This document shows positions 1 through 7,981 of a DNA stretch of 30,269 nucleotides, piece after piece. How positions within the stretch are numbered: position 1 is the first letter of the stretch; every line of letters starts with the position of its first letter. The notes beneath the pieces are model-generated. The model did no database searches. It was not told the origin of the DNA and saw only the letters and a list, made by a program, of their open reading frames with translations. A program made the translations under genes and the position numbers. Source of the stretch: Methanobacteriota archaeon (GTDB lineage Archaea > Methanobacteriota > Methanobacteria > Methanobacteriales > Methanobacteriaceae); NCBI GenBank assembly GCA_023440975.1, contig JAEZRD010000098.1, positions 1 through 30,269 of the forward strand, written 5' to 3'.

Positions 1-991
1 GTTTATTAATGTTTAATTTTAGAAATTCAGGACCTAAATCTTCTAGAACACCAATATGTACAATTCCAGAATAAATATGTTTTAAACCTATCTCTTGACC
101 AATAGAATTTTTTAAAATATTAGCTTCATGATTAAGAGAATTAACAGCTTTATCACTTCTACCTAATGCAGATTGAATATCTCCCATGTTTTTAGTAGCT
201 TCCAATGCTATTTCCACAAACTTTTTTTCGTCTTTATAAGATATAACATCTCTTAATTCACATACTGCATCAGCAAATGTTTGACGAACTATTTCTCCAC
301 TGTTATTTTCTAATTGTATAGAATAAGTTAAAAAAGGATTTTGAGATACAATTCTAGCAATTGTATCAATCATGAGATTATAAATTGGACTTTCAAAGTC
401 TTGTGTATCTTTAACATTAACATTTAATTTTGCAATTGTATAAGCAGTAGAAATATAAGAAAAATGGGTTAAGACTTGTACTATAGCCATCATTTTGTCA
501 TGTTCTTTAGGAATAGTTTCAATAACTCTCATTTTTTTATTTTCTAAAAATTTTTTAACTTTAGGATACCATTTTCCCTTTTTAATAGGTGTTAAAACAA
601 TTATTTGCCCATTTAAGCTAGTTGTTCTAGGACCAAAAACAGGGTGAGTTGGAATGAACTCTGCATCGTCGGGAACAAATTCATTCATAACATCAGAAGG
701 GCCTTCTTTTACACTTGTTACATCAATCATTAAAGATCCAGGACTCATAAAAGGAGCTAACTCTTTTATAACACTACGTGTACTACTTATAGGAACAGCA
801 ATTACAACAATATCACTAGATTTAACAACTTCTTCATTATTTGCAGAGTATTTAACACCTAATTCTCCACTAGTAATTTTTCCAATTATTTTGTCTCGAC
901 CTGTGATTGTTACATCAAATTTTTCTCTTTTAAAGAACCATCCTAATGTTTTTCCCAAACCTCTAGTTCCACCAATAATTCCAACTTTCAT
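1..991 (-). CDS. tyrA: prephenate dehydrogenase, 3'-truncated by the window edge
   Basis: Oxidises prephenate to 4-hydroxyphenylpyruvate in tyrosine biosynthesis, in the cytoplasm. About 330 codons are visible with no stop before the left edge, so the C-terminus lies outside. The N-terminus has a Rossmann nucleotide-binding motif in the form GGTRGLG (residues 7-13), and the conserved THPVFGP segment (His at about 116) lies in the dehydrogenase active-site region. The GGTxGLG form is typical of archaeal TyrA proteins such as the M. jannaschii enzyme, which carry an extra C-terminal regulatory part; whether it is present here cannot be seen. The start ATG at 989-991 follows a weak TTTGAT sequence. 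It is divergent from pelota, sharing about 135 bases of AT-rich promoter DNA. Confidence 0.9.
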   Translation of the reverse strand, partial: MKVGIIGGTRGLGKTLGWFFKREKFDVTITGRDKIIGKITSGELGVKYSANNEEVVKSSDIVVIAVPISSTRSVIKELAPFMSPGSLMIDVTSVKEGPSDVMNEFVPDDAEFIPTHPVFGPRTTSLNGQIIVLTPIKKGKWYPKVKKFLENKKMRVIETIPKEHDKMMAIVQVLTHFSYISTAYTIAKLNVNVKDTQDFESPIYNLMIDTIARIVSQNPFLTYSIQLENNSGEIVRQTFADAVCELRDVISYKDEKKFVEIALEATKNMGDIQSALGRSDKAVNSLNHEANILKNSIGQEIGLKHIYSGIVHIGVLEDLGPEFLKLNINK

Positions 992-1126
992 TTTTATCAA
1001 ACTATAATAAATTTTATAATATATTAAAATAAATTCATCATTTTATATAATTATATTTATTATTCAATATAATTAATATTATAATTATTAAAGAATCATG
1101 AAAGTTTAAAGGAGTATACTATTTAC

Positions 1127-2188
1127 ATGAAAATTACTTATCAAGATAAGAAAAAAGGAGTTATAGAACTTCTTCCAGAAATATTGGATGATTTATGGCA
1201 CTTATCTCACATAATAGAAATTGGAGACATTGTTTCATCTAAAACTACCCGCCGTATTCAAGATACATCAGGGGATAAAATTAGAAGTGATAGAGGTGTT
1301 AAAAAAACTTTCACATTAGGAGTTAAAGTTGAAAATATTAGCTTTCATAAATTTACAGGTAAACTTCGAATTACTGGATCAATTGTTCAAGGGCCAGAAG
1401 AACTTGTTCCTTTAGGTTCACACCATACTATAGAAGCCAAACTTAACACACCCATAAAAATAACAAAAATAGTCTGGTCAAAGTGGGTATTAAAAAGAAT
1501 TAATCAAGCAATCCAATCATCAAAAAAATTATCTGCAATAATTATCAGTTTAGAAGATGACATAGCAGATATTGGTTTAATTAGACAATTTGGGGTAGAA
1601 TATTATGGGCCGATTATTGGAAATGTTTCAGGTAAAAGAATTGTAGATAAAAATAGACAAAAAACTTTGAATCAATTTTATCAGAAAATTGTTGAAGTAA
1701 TATCTCGTTTTGAATATGTTTCAACTTTCATTATTTCTGGTCCAGGTTTTTACAAAAATGATTTTTTTAAATATTTACAGGATAAATATCCTGAAATAGC
1801 TAAAAAGTCTATTATTGAAAATTCTGGTTCTGGAGGTAGATCTGGAATTCATGAGGTTTTAAAAAAGGGAACTATTGAAAAATTAACTGCTGAAAATAGA
1901 ATTGCATTTGAAATGTCTCTTTTAGAAGAAATATTTGAAGAATTGTCTAAAGGAACTCCTAAAGTTGCTTATGGTATTGAGGAGGTAACTAATGCTGTAA
2001 ATTTAGGGGCTGTTAATAAATTAGTTATTTTAGATACTGATATTAAGGTGAAAGATTCACAATCTTTAATGGATATGGTTGAAAACATGTCTGGTGAAGT
2101 TGTTATTATAAGTAGTGAGCATGAAGGGGGTAATCAGTTAAAATCTCTTGGTGGAGTAGCTGCTTTGCTTCGTTATTCAATTAATTAA
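1127..2188 (+). CDS. pelA: mRNA surveillance protein pelota (aPelota/Dom34)
   Basis: Recognises stalled ribosomes by mimicking release factor aRF1 and, with an aEF1A- or ABCE1-type GTPase/ATPase, drives ribosome rescue and no-go decay. The 353-residue length and the three-domain layout match the archaeal family: an Sm-like N-terminal domain (about 1-130), a central domain (about 135-260) and a C-terminal domain. The NSGSGGRSGIHEVL segment in the middle is a family hallmark. The eukaryotic-release-factor GGQ motif is absent, as expected for pelota. The ATG is preceded by AAAGGAG at 1108-1114, a slightly long spacing of 12 bases. A T-run just after the stop (around 2190-2197) could end transcription. 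Confidence 0.95.
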   Translation: MKITYQDKKKGVIELLPEILDDLWHLSHIIEIGDIVSSKTTRRIQDTSGDKIRSDRGVKKTFTLGVKVENISFHKFTGKLRITGSIVQGPEELVPLGSHHTIEAKLNTPIKITKIVWSKWVLKRINQAIQSSKKLSAIIISLEDDIADIGLIRQFGVEYYGPIIGNVSGKRIVDKNRQKTLNQFYQKIVEVISRFEYVSTFIISGPGFYKNDFFKYLQDKYPEIAKKSIIENSGSGGRSGIHEVLKKGTIEKLTAENRIAFEMSLLEEIFEELSKGTPKVAYGIEEVTNAVNLGAVNKLVILDTDIKVKDSQSLMDMVENMSGEVVIISSEHEGGNQLKSLGGVAALLRYSIN

Positions 2189-2261
2189 TCTTTTTTTATA
2201 AATTTTTATTATTTTAAAAACTATTATATATCAGTTTTTACTAAAATTTTACTAGTAAAGT

Positions 2262-2314
2262 CTTATAAAAATTTTTTATTTCGTCGCTATGGGAACGATT
2301 AAAGTTTTTATAAG
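2262..2314. repeat. inverted repeat upstream of the MraY-like gene
   Basis: CTTATAAAAA at 2262-2271 is the exact reverse complement of TTTTTATAAG at 2305-2314. The enclosed bases are unusually G+C-rich for this intergenic region (TTTCGTCGCTATGGGAACG) and partly self-complementary. The right arm with its AAAG flank also reads as an archaeal BRE/TATA box, which would give a transcript start near 2335 for the downstream gene. It may therefore be a promoter with symmetrical boxes, or a structured RNA element; the sequence alone does not decide. Confidence 0.45.
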
Positions 2315-2463
2315 TAAGCAATAAAACTTATTAAGGATTTGTGTATTTTTATTAAGTACATTTTAACATTTCCATATCTAATTAAAAATTTTCTTGCAAT
2401 TATTATAAAATAGAATATTAAAAATCTATTTGGTTTTTATTAAAAATTTAGGTGTTTAAAAGC

Positions 2464-3426
2464 ATGCAACTCATTTATCTTCAATTGTTTGGATTATTCT
2501 TAATATCTTTTTTCGGAACAATGATATTAAATATCATTTTCAGATTTTTTGGTAAGAGAAGATTATTAGGTAATCTATATCAAAATATTAGAGGCGGTAC
2601 GCCTCGTGCAATAGGGTTAATCCCTTTTATTTTACTTAGTTTATTTTTACCTCAAGGATATAATAATTTGGTTCTTATAATTGGAATATTTGCGTTTATA
2701 GATGATTTATTGGGAAGAGTTAAAATATTTAATCTTTCAATAGAATGGGGTCAATTATCTCGTGGAATTGGAATGTTGCTTGTTATGGCTGTAGGTTATC
2801 CTATTATGGGATGGTCTGCTATTCTAGTTGCATTAATGGTTCAACCATTAAATATTTCAGATATGCAACCAGGTTCTACTTGTAGTGTTGTACTTATAAT
2901 GAGTGTTATAGTAAGTCTTTTAATGATATTAACTGGAGTGCAACCAATATCTGAATTACCAGCATTCTACACTCCTATACTAATAATTGCAGTATGTTTA
3001 GGTTATGCTCCTTTAGATTATTCTGGAAAAATAATGTTAGGAGAAGTTGGAAACCATTCTTTTGCAATTGCTTTAGGAATAACATTCTATATGTTAGGAG
3101 GATTTTGGTGGACATTAATATTCTTCATAATAACTACAATTTTAATAGCATTTATTAGAAGAAATAGTTTAAACAGATTTTTAACAACAAAATTAAAAAT
3201 TTATAACCCTACACCAGGTGATTATTTTATGGATGTATTAACTGGTGGTGGTTTAGGAGATATTCTTAGAAAATTAATATTAAAAAATAACCAAATAACC
3301 GTAACTAACACTGTATTAATCCTTTTAGGATTCAGAAGATTATTATACAATCCTTATGCACCTAATAATAAACAACATTTTTCTAATGATATTTCTTTAA
3401 ATACTAAAAGTCTTAGAAAATTTTAG
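2464..3426 (+). CDS. MraY/WecA-like glycosyl-1-phosphate transferase (GT4), probably pseudomurein lipid carrier loading
   Basis: An integral membrane protein with about eight to ten hydrophobic segments. The family transfers a phospho-sugar from a UDP precursor to an undecaprenyl- or other polyprenyl-phosphate carrier. Visible family signatures: FIDDLLGR (Asp80-Asp81), the NxxD loop as NISDMQPG (Asn130, Asp133), and GEVGN (193-197) where bacterial MraY has GDTGS. With the MurG-like neighbour, this fits the second step of pseudomurein lipid precursor assembly, which is inference. The longest frame begins at GTG 2452, but AGGTG at 2450-2454 overlaps that codon and lies 9 bases before ATG 2464, so I take 2464 (320 residues). 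The catalytic motifs are divergent; see findings. Confidence 0.75.
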   Translation: MQLIYLQLFGLFLISFFGTMILNIIFRFFGKRRLLGNLYQNIRGGTPRAIGLIPFILLSLFLPQGYNNLVLIIGIFAFIDDLLGRVKIFNLSIEWGQLSRGIGMLLVMAVGYPIMGWSAILVALMVQPLNISDMQPGSTCSVVLIMSVIVSLLMILTGVQPISELPAFYTPILIIAVCLGYAPLDYSGKIMLGEVGNHSFAIALGITFYMLGGFWWTLIFFIITTILIAFIRRNSLNRFLTTKLKIYNPTPGDYFMDVLTGGGLGDILRKLILKNNQITVTNTVLILLGFRRLLYNPYAPNNKQHFSNDISLNTKSLRKF

Positions 3427-3655
3427 TTTTTATATTTTTTTTAATATTTTTTTAATTTCATATTAAATTAGTTTATTTCTTCTATTTTTATCTTAAAAGA
3501 GTTTTAATAATAGTAAACTATATTAATTAAAAATAACTATTATAAATTAAATTAATAATCAAAACAAACATTTTTTATAATTTTTTTTACTATAAACTGT
3601 TTAAATTTTACAATAAAAATAATAGATTTAGTTAATCTTTTTAATTGTTATGTTA

Positions 3656-3666
3656 GTTTATAAACA
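3656..3666 (+). promoter_or_regulatory. candidate TATA box for the MurG-like gene
   Basis: GTTTATAAAC lies about 60 bases before the ATG at 3718 and would place a transcript start near 3682, giving a short leader of some 35 bases. The rest of the 291-base gap from 3427 holds only AT-rich sequence with T-runs after the MraY-like stop (around 3430-3455), which may end its transcript. Prediction by motif only. Confidence 0.35.
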
Positions 3667-3717
3667 TTAAAAAAATAGGATTTTAATATGGAATTATAAT
3701 TCATTGGATTTGTAATT

Positions 3718-4815
3718 ATGAAAGCATTACTAGTTATCACAGGAAGAGGAATAGGTGGAGATGCAAGAGTAGGATTGAATGTAACCCAAGCTCTTGAAAA
3801 TGAAGGCGTTCAGTGTGAAATTGCTTTAGATCATAATGCTCCAGGATTATTATATAAAAAAAATGGTTATTCCTGGCATAAAGTATCTATACCTCAAGCT
3901 GGAGGACATGCTGCTAGTAAAACTTCAACTATTAAAGCTGGGGTTAAAACATTAAAAGCAGCAAGAGAAACAAAAAAATTAATCAAACAGCTTAAACCAG
4001 ATATTGTAGTGGGAATTATTGGTGGAGGAGCTGTTATTGGTTGTTTAGCTGCTAAATTAGCTAAGGTTCCAGCTGTTGGTTTAATAGACACTCCGTTAGA
4101 TTCAAAAGTATGTTCAAAATTAAATTATTGTATAGTTTTACCTGAAAATCAACTGTTTAAATCTAATAATCTTCCTTCAAATTTAGAAAAATCATTTTTC
4201 CCTTTAACTCCAGGTATTACAAAGGGAGATAAAAATCAAGGTTTAAATAAAGTAAAAGAACATATTAAAGAAGTTAAATCAAATAATCCCAATAAAAAAT
4301 TTGCAGATTTTGATGAAAATAAAACAACTTTACTCTTTTCTTCAGGATCTTCTCTGTTTGAAATGACTGTTAAGGCTGTAGAAAATTTTACAAATATTGT
4401 AAATGATGAATATAATATATTATTAGTGGGGGATCCTTTAGAGAAAGAATATTTAAAAATGGTTGATGATTCTAAAGTAATTAATTTAGGTTATATTGAT
4501 TGGATTAAAGATTGTTATGCTTTAACAGATTTAGCTGTATTAACTGATGATGGAAATATGATGCAGGAATCATTGGCTTGTGAATTACCATCTATAGCTT
4601 TGACAAAAGTTAAGTATGGTCGTTATCATAATATGGCAGCAATATTTCCAGGTGCAGTTGTGGAATCAGATATTCAAGACTTAAATGATAAAATATTCGA
4701 TACTTTAAAAAATCTCGATAGTATTCAAGCAAAAACTAAAGAATATAGTCAAGAAATATTATCTTCAGGTAAAAAAATAGCTAATATTGTAATAAATGAA
4801 GCTAATAAAAAATAA
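3718..4815 (+). CDS. MurG-like glycosyltransferase (GT28 family)
   Basis: A two-domain GT-B glycosyltransferase of 365 residues, similar in layout to MurG, which adds a second sugar to a lipid-linked precursor on the inner face of the membrane. The N-terminal acceptor domain begins with a glycine-rich loop (TGRGIGGDARVG, about 8-19) and contains IIGGGAVIG. The C-terminal domain begins near LLFSSGSSLFEM, and MMQESLACELPSIAL resembles the donor-binding E...G/P segment of MurG. It follows an MraY-like gene on the same strand, so a role in building the pseudomurein disaccharide lipid is likely, by context. ATG 3718 has only a weak GGATTT ribosome site. A four-codon frame (ATG 3688 to TAA 3699) lies just upstream. 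Confidence 0.7.
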   Translation: MKALLVITGRGIGGDARVGLNVTQALENEGVQCEIALDHNAPGLLYKKNGYSWHKVSIPQAGGHAASKTSTIKAGVKTLKAARETKKLIKQLKPDIVVGIIGGGAVIGCLAAKLAKVPAVGLIDTPLDSKVCSKLNYCIVLPENQLFKSNNLPSNLEKSFFPLTPGITKGDKNQGLNKVKEHIKEVKSNNPNKKFADFDENKTTLLFSSGSSLFEMTVKAVENFTNIVNDEYNILLVGDPLEKEYLKMVDDSKVINLGYIDWIKDCYALTDLAVLTDDGNMMQESLACELPSIALTKVKYGRYHNMAAIFPGAVVESDIQDLNDKIFDTLKNLDSIQAKTKEYSQEILSSGKKIANIVINEANKK

Positions 4816-4818
4816 TGG

Positions 4819-4848
4819 GAATAAGTTTTTTTTGAACTTATTCTTTTT
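4819..4848. terminator. bidirectional hairpin terminator between convergent genes
   Basis: GAATAAGTT (4819-4827) pairs perfectly with AACTTATTC (4835-4843) around a T-rich 7-base loop, followed by a T-run on the plus strand. It fills the 31-base gap between the MurG-like gene and the convergent flavoprotein gene, so it can serve both. Confidence 0.7.
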
Positions 4849-6154
4849 ACATATATTTTAAAATTTTATAATAAGTGTCTGTAGATGGGTGTAATTCTAA
4901 AAACTCATCAAAATCTTCTTTTGTAATTCCTAAATTTATTAAAAATGCCATATAAGCAGTATCACTTACACTAGATGGAGATATTGCAGATGCATTTTCA
5001 ACTTTATTGGTTTTTTTATTTATGCTTAAGCTAGTTAAACCTGTTTCTGAGGTTAATAATCTCCAAAATGCTCCAGGCCCTGCTCCACCAGGTTGCACTA
5101 TTTTTCGTATTTCATTTTCATCTGTATTATTAGTGTCATTTTTTATAAAGCTTACATCTAAATCTAAACTTATAGCTTCTGGGGTATTTTTATAATGAAC
5201 TGCATTTGAATATCCTGCCATATTTCTTGCAGCAGTTAATCCTTCTCTTCTTGCTACGGGTGTTAATTGGATTCCTCCAGTAACATCACCTGCAGCATAA
5301 ATGTTTGGATGTGAAGTTTTCATCATTTTATCTACTTTGATACTCCCATCATCATTTAAGTCTACAATATTTTTAAATGCTTCACTATTTGGTGTTCGTC
5401 CTGTTGCAATTAATGTTTTTCCAATGAAAGTTCCAGAGGATGTAATAACTTTATCTTCTTGAATTTCGTTTATGTTTGTATTTTCGTAGATATTGACTTT
5501 TTTTAATAATTTTCTTATTGTGTAATCTTTAATTTCAGGTTCTAAATTTTTTAGCACGGAACTTCTAGCTAATATGTTTACTTCACCACCATATGATGTA
5601 AAAATATTGGATAATTCGCATGCTATTATTCCTCCACCTATAATGTTTATTGTATCTGGAAGTTCTTTTAATTTAAGTATGTCACTGCTTGTTAAAGCAT
5701 GTTTTACTCCAAGGATATTTGGAATAAATGGTCTTGCTCCAGTAGCTATCAATAAGTTATCTGCTTGGTATGTATCGCCATTAACTTTTACATTAATTTC
5801 ATTATTTTCTCCTATTTCTACTTCTGCTTCACCATAAATAATTTCATTACCAACACTTTTATTTTCATTTTCTTCGATTTTTCTAAGCATTGCTTGTGTT
5901 TCTTTAATTTTTTCAACAACTTTTTCATAAGAAAAATCAATATTGGCAGTTATAATTCCTAAATCTTCGAATCTTTTAGATGTATTTAAAAATTTAGCTA
6001 CATCATTTAATGCACATATAACCATACAACCTTCATTTAAGCAAGTTCCTGCAATATATCTTTTTTCTATTAATAGGACCTCTTCACCTAATTTTCCAAG
6101 CTCGTTTGCAGCTAATCTTCCTCCAGGCCCTGCACCTATTATTATATTTTTCAT
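4847..6154 (-). CDS. dihydrolipoamide dehydrogenase-like pyridine nucleotide-disulfide oxidoreductase
   Basis: A FAD-dependent disulfide oxidoreductase of the class I family. Seen: an FAD-binding GAGPGG loop at the N-terminus, a redox disulfide in GTCLNEGC (Cys38 and Cys43 from the chosen start), an NAD(P)-binding GGGIIACE segment mid-protein, an ATG[RA]xP motif (ATGARPFIP and ATGRTPNS), and AAGDVTGG for FAD. The residues after the second cysteine are MVICAL rather than the usual PSK, and the C-terminus has HPSTDTYY without the glutamate of the normal His-Glu dyad. The substrate is thus unlikely to be ordinary lipoamide. The longest frame starts at TTG 6160, but GTGAT just upstream is better spaced to ATG 6154. 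No pyruvate dehydrogenase genes are nearby. Confidence 0.8.
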   Translation of the reverse strand: MKNIIIGAGPGGRLAANELGKLGEEVLLIEKRYIAGTCLNEGCMVICALNDVAKFLNTSKRFEDLGIITANIDFSYEKVVEKIKETQAMLRKIEENENKSVGNEIIYGEAEVEIGENNEINVKVNGDTYQADNLLIATGARPFIPNILGVKHALTSSDILKLKELPDTINIIGGGIIACELSNIFTSYGGEVNILARSSVLKNLEPEIKDYTIRKLLKKVNIYENTNINEIQEDKVITSSGTFIGKTLIATGRTPNSEAFKNIVDLNDDGSIKVDKMMKTSHPNIYAAGDVTGGIQLTPVARREGLTAARNMAGYSNAVHYKNTPEAISLDLDVSFIKNDTNNTDENEIRKIVQPGGAGPGAFWRLLTSETGLTSLSINKKTNKVENASAISPSSVSDTAYMAFLINLGITKEDFDEFLELHPSTDTYYKILKYM

Positions 6155-6320
6155 TTTCAATCACACTTAAAAATTTAATATATAATATTATATTCTTTGT
6201 AATGATTAATTATAACTGTCATTAAAATAATTAATCTTATTAACAAGAAATAAATATAATTTATATTAATAAAAATTATTATAAAACTACAACTTATTAA
6301 AGTTGAGGAGATGGATATTT

Positions 6321-6581
6321 ATGTGTATAGCAGCACCAGCTAAAGTTGTTGAGTTAGATAAAGATGAAAAAGTCGCATTTGTTGAATTCGGTGGAGTTAA
6401 ACAAAGAGCTAAGATTGATTTAATGCCTGATATTGAATTAGGGGATTATGTGTTAGTTCATGCAGGCTATGCTATAGAAAAATTAACTGAACAAGCAGCT
6501 CAAGAATCTTTAGAAGCATGGAATGAACTTTTAGAAATCCTTGATGAAGAAGATCAAGAACGTATTCAAGAAAATAATTAA
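6321..6581 (+). CDS. hypC: hydrogenase maturation chaperone HypC/HupF
   Basis: HypC binds HypD and the precursor of the [NiFe]-hydrogenase large subunit and carries the Fe(CN)2CO unit during assembly. The protein starts MCIAAPAKV; the cysteine directly after the initiator methionine is the essential residue of the family. A longer frame opens at TTG 6303, but it would bury this cysteine, and GAGGAGATG at 6305-6313 is correctly placed as ribosome site for ATG 6321. The length, 86 residues, is normal. The acidic C-terminal tail (EILDEEDQERIQENN) is variable in the family. It is a single gene here, with no other hyp gene next to it, which is usual in methanogens. Confidence 0.95.
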   Translation: MCIAAPAKVVELDKDEKVAFVEFGGVKQRAKIDLMPDIELGDYVLVHAGYAIEKLTEQAAQESLEAWNELLEILDEEDQERIQENN

Positions 6582-6613
6582 ATAAAATAAATATTTTTTC
6601 AATAATTTATAAA

Positions 6614-6656
6614 AATCATCATAAAATATAATGATGATTCTATTTTTTATATTTTT
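6614..6656 (+). terminator. hairpin terminator after hypC
   Basis: AATCATCAT (6614-6622) pairs with ATGATGATT (6631-6639) around an 8-base AT loop, then CTATTTTTTATATTTTT. It stands between hypC and the convergent regulator gene whose stop is at 6678. Confidence 0.65.
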
Positions 6657-6677
6657 AAAATTAAAATTAGTTTAGAG

Positions 6678-7181
6678 TTAATATATTGAAACTCTAATTA
6701 CACCAGATATTTTTAAAAATTCACTTATAAGATCTCCTGGTACGAACTCTTCAGTGATGATTGTTAGAACCGGGTTGTCATATAATTCTGTGTCACCTGC
6801 ATAAGCTTGTCTTATGCTTATGTTTTTTGATGAAATTAATGCAGAAGCAGCTGCTAAAATTCCTTCATTGTCTTCTCCTACTTCTATTTCAATTACTCCA
6901 AGTCCTAAATTTTTAGCAATGTTTTTTAATAAAGTTCCTGCAGGTGTTATATTTCCGAAAATGTTTGATAATTCTTCATCTTTTGTAATAGTTTCGATTG
7001 TGGATTTTATGACTCTTCTGTCCACTCCTGCTGATTTTGCTAATGCAGCGTCGCTTATTTTTAAATTATCACAATAAATTTTGTTGTTTTTATCCACGCG
7101 TAATCCGAGTTCTATCATTTTTTGTGCAACAGCCATTCTTGCAGGATATTTTTTAAATTTTGTGTTTATTTCTTCCCACAT
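6678..7181 (-). CDS. HTH- and ACT-domain protein (COG2150-like predicted regulator of amino acid metabolism)
   Basis: 167 residues. The first half contains a predicted helix-turn-helix (ISDAALAKSAGVDRRVIKSTIETI, about 42-65); the second half (about 93-167) looks like an ACT domain, with LGVIEIEVGEDNEGILAAASALISSKNISIRQAYA followed by a second strand-helix repeat. ACT domains bind amino acids, so an amino-acid-responsive transcription regulator is the usual prediction for this archaeal family; the ligand and targets are unknown. The start at 7181 is supported by GTGAT four bases upstream. It is a single gene, converging on hypC, and a tRNA gene lies upstream on the same strand. Confidence 0.75.
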   Translation of the reverse strand: MWEEINTKFKKYPARMAVAQKMIELGLRVDKNNKIYCDNLKISDAALAKSAGVDRRVIKSTIETITKDEELSNIFGNITPAGTLLKNIAKNLGLGVIEIEVGEDNEGILAAASALISSKNISIRQAYAGDTELYDNPVLTIITEEFVPGDLISEFLKISGVIRVSIY

Positions 7182-7319
7182 TTATATCACTAATCCTTAT
7201 TTTTTACTCTCAATGTTTATTTTTTCTACATTAATATACTATTTTGGTAAGTATATAAACTTTTATAAAATTAGTATGTTTTTTTTAAAATATTATTAGA
7301 AAAAAGTTAAAAAAGATAG

Positions 7320-7394
7320 TAGGCTAGATGGGATTCGAACCCATGACCTCACGGTTATCAGCCGTGCGCGCTAACCAAGCTGTGCCACTAGCCT
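7320..7394 (-). tRNA. tRNA-Ile (anticodon GAU)
   Basis: Full cloverleaf on the minus strand: acceptor AGGCTAG pairing with CTAGCCT, anticodon stem CACGG/CCGTG with loop CTGATAA (anticodon GAT), T arm ATGGG-TTCGAAT-CCCAT and discriminator A. CCA is not encoded, and there is no intron. The D stem GCAC/GCGC contains an A12-C23 mismatch. A weak AT-rich box (TTTTATG around 7417-7424) lies about 25-30 bases upstream and may be the promoter. Confidence 0.96.
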
Positions 7395-7584
7395 ATATAA
7401 AATAGTTAATTCTAACATAAAACTTTCAAGATTTTAAAAAATTGCTTAATTCTATATTAAAATTAGAGCTATATCAAATTTAGATTTTCTTAATATATAT
7501 ACCTTTTGGAAAAATTAATCAAAATTGGTATGATAAATTAAGAAAATTCATAATTCCTCGTAAAAAAAATTAAATATTAAAATT

Positions 7585-7869
7585 TTAAGCACTGAACATT
7601 TCAGTTAATTGCTCAGCCATTACATGACCGACAACTGTAACATTACATTTATCAATTTCTTCTAAAGATTCAGTAGCATTTTTTACATCAGCAGCTATAC
7701 GAGTTACACTCATACAACTAGGATTAGTTGGTTGGATAGTTAGTGTTGCATTTTTACCATCAACTGCAATATTTCTTAAAATACCCATTTCTACAATACT
7801 CACACCCATATGAGGATCGTTTACAGTACTACAAGCTTCTTTAATCTTTTCAATTATTTCTTCAGACAT
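7585..7869 (-). CDS. DUF59 / MIP18-family protein (SufT-like, iron-sulfur cluster metabolism)
   Basis: 94 residues matching the single-domain DUF59 fold found in SufT, PaaD and eukaryotic MIP18/Cia2, which help deliver iron-sulfur clusters to target proteins. The N-terminal helix leads to NDPHMGVSIVEMGILRNI (DP at 18-19), the counterpart of DPE.PV.I.dLGLI. TIQPTNPSCMSV places a conserved cysteine at position 52, where the family usually has PGCP. GAGGCG nine bases before ATG 7869 supports the start. It stands alone between the tRNA gene and the ArcS-like gene, so its client is not indicated by context. Confidence 0.8.
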   Translation of the reverse strand: MSEEIIEKIKEACSTVNDPHMGVSIVEMGILRNIAVDGKNATLTIQPTNPSCMSVTRIAADVKNATESLEEIDKCNVTVVGHVMAEQLTEMFSA

Positions 7870-7981
7870 ATTTTTCGCCTCTAATTAATTTAATAATTTG
7901 AATATTCGTTAAAATTTATTTCATTGAATACTAATAATATTATTTCATTATTATTATGTTTGTATTTAAATATATCGATTG

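Noticed and set aside
654..1007. 117-codon plus-strand frame
   Set aside because: Lies antisense to the prephenate dehydrogenase gene; low-complexity product and no ribosome site.
1098..1109. Mini-frame MKV-stop before pelota
   Set aside because: Three codons without ribosome site in AT-rich DNA; probably chance, since its stop merely touches the pelota ribosome site.
5943..6170. Plus-strand frames within 5007-6170
   Set aside because: All are antisense shadows of the flavoprotein gene.
6303..6320. HypC start at TTG 6303
   Set aside because: It would add six residues containing the ribosome site and move the essential cysteine away from the N-terminus.
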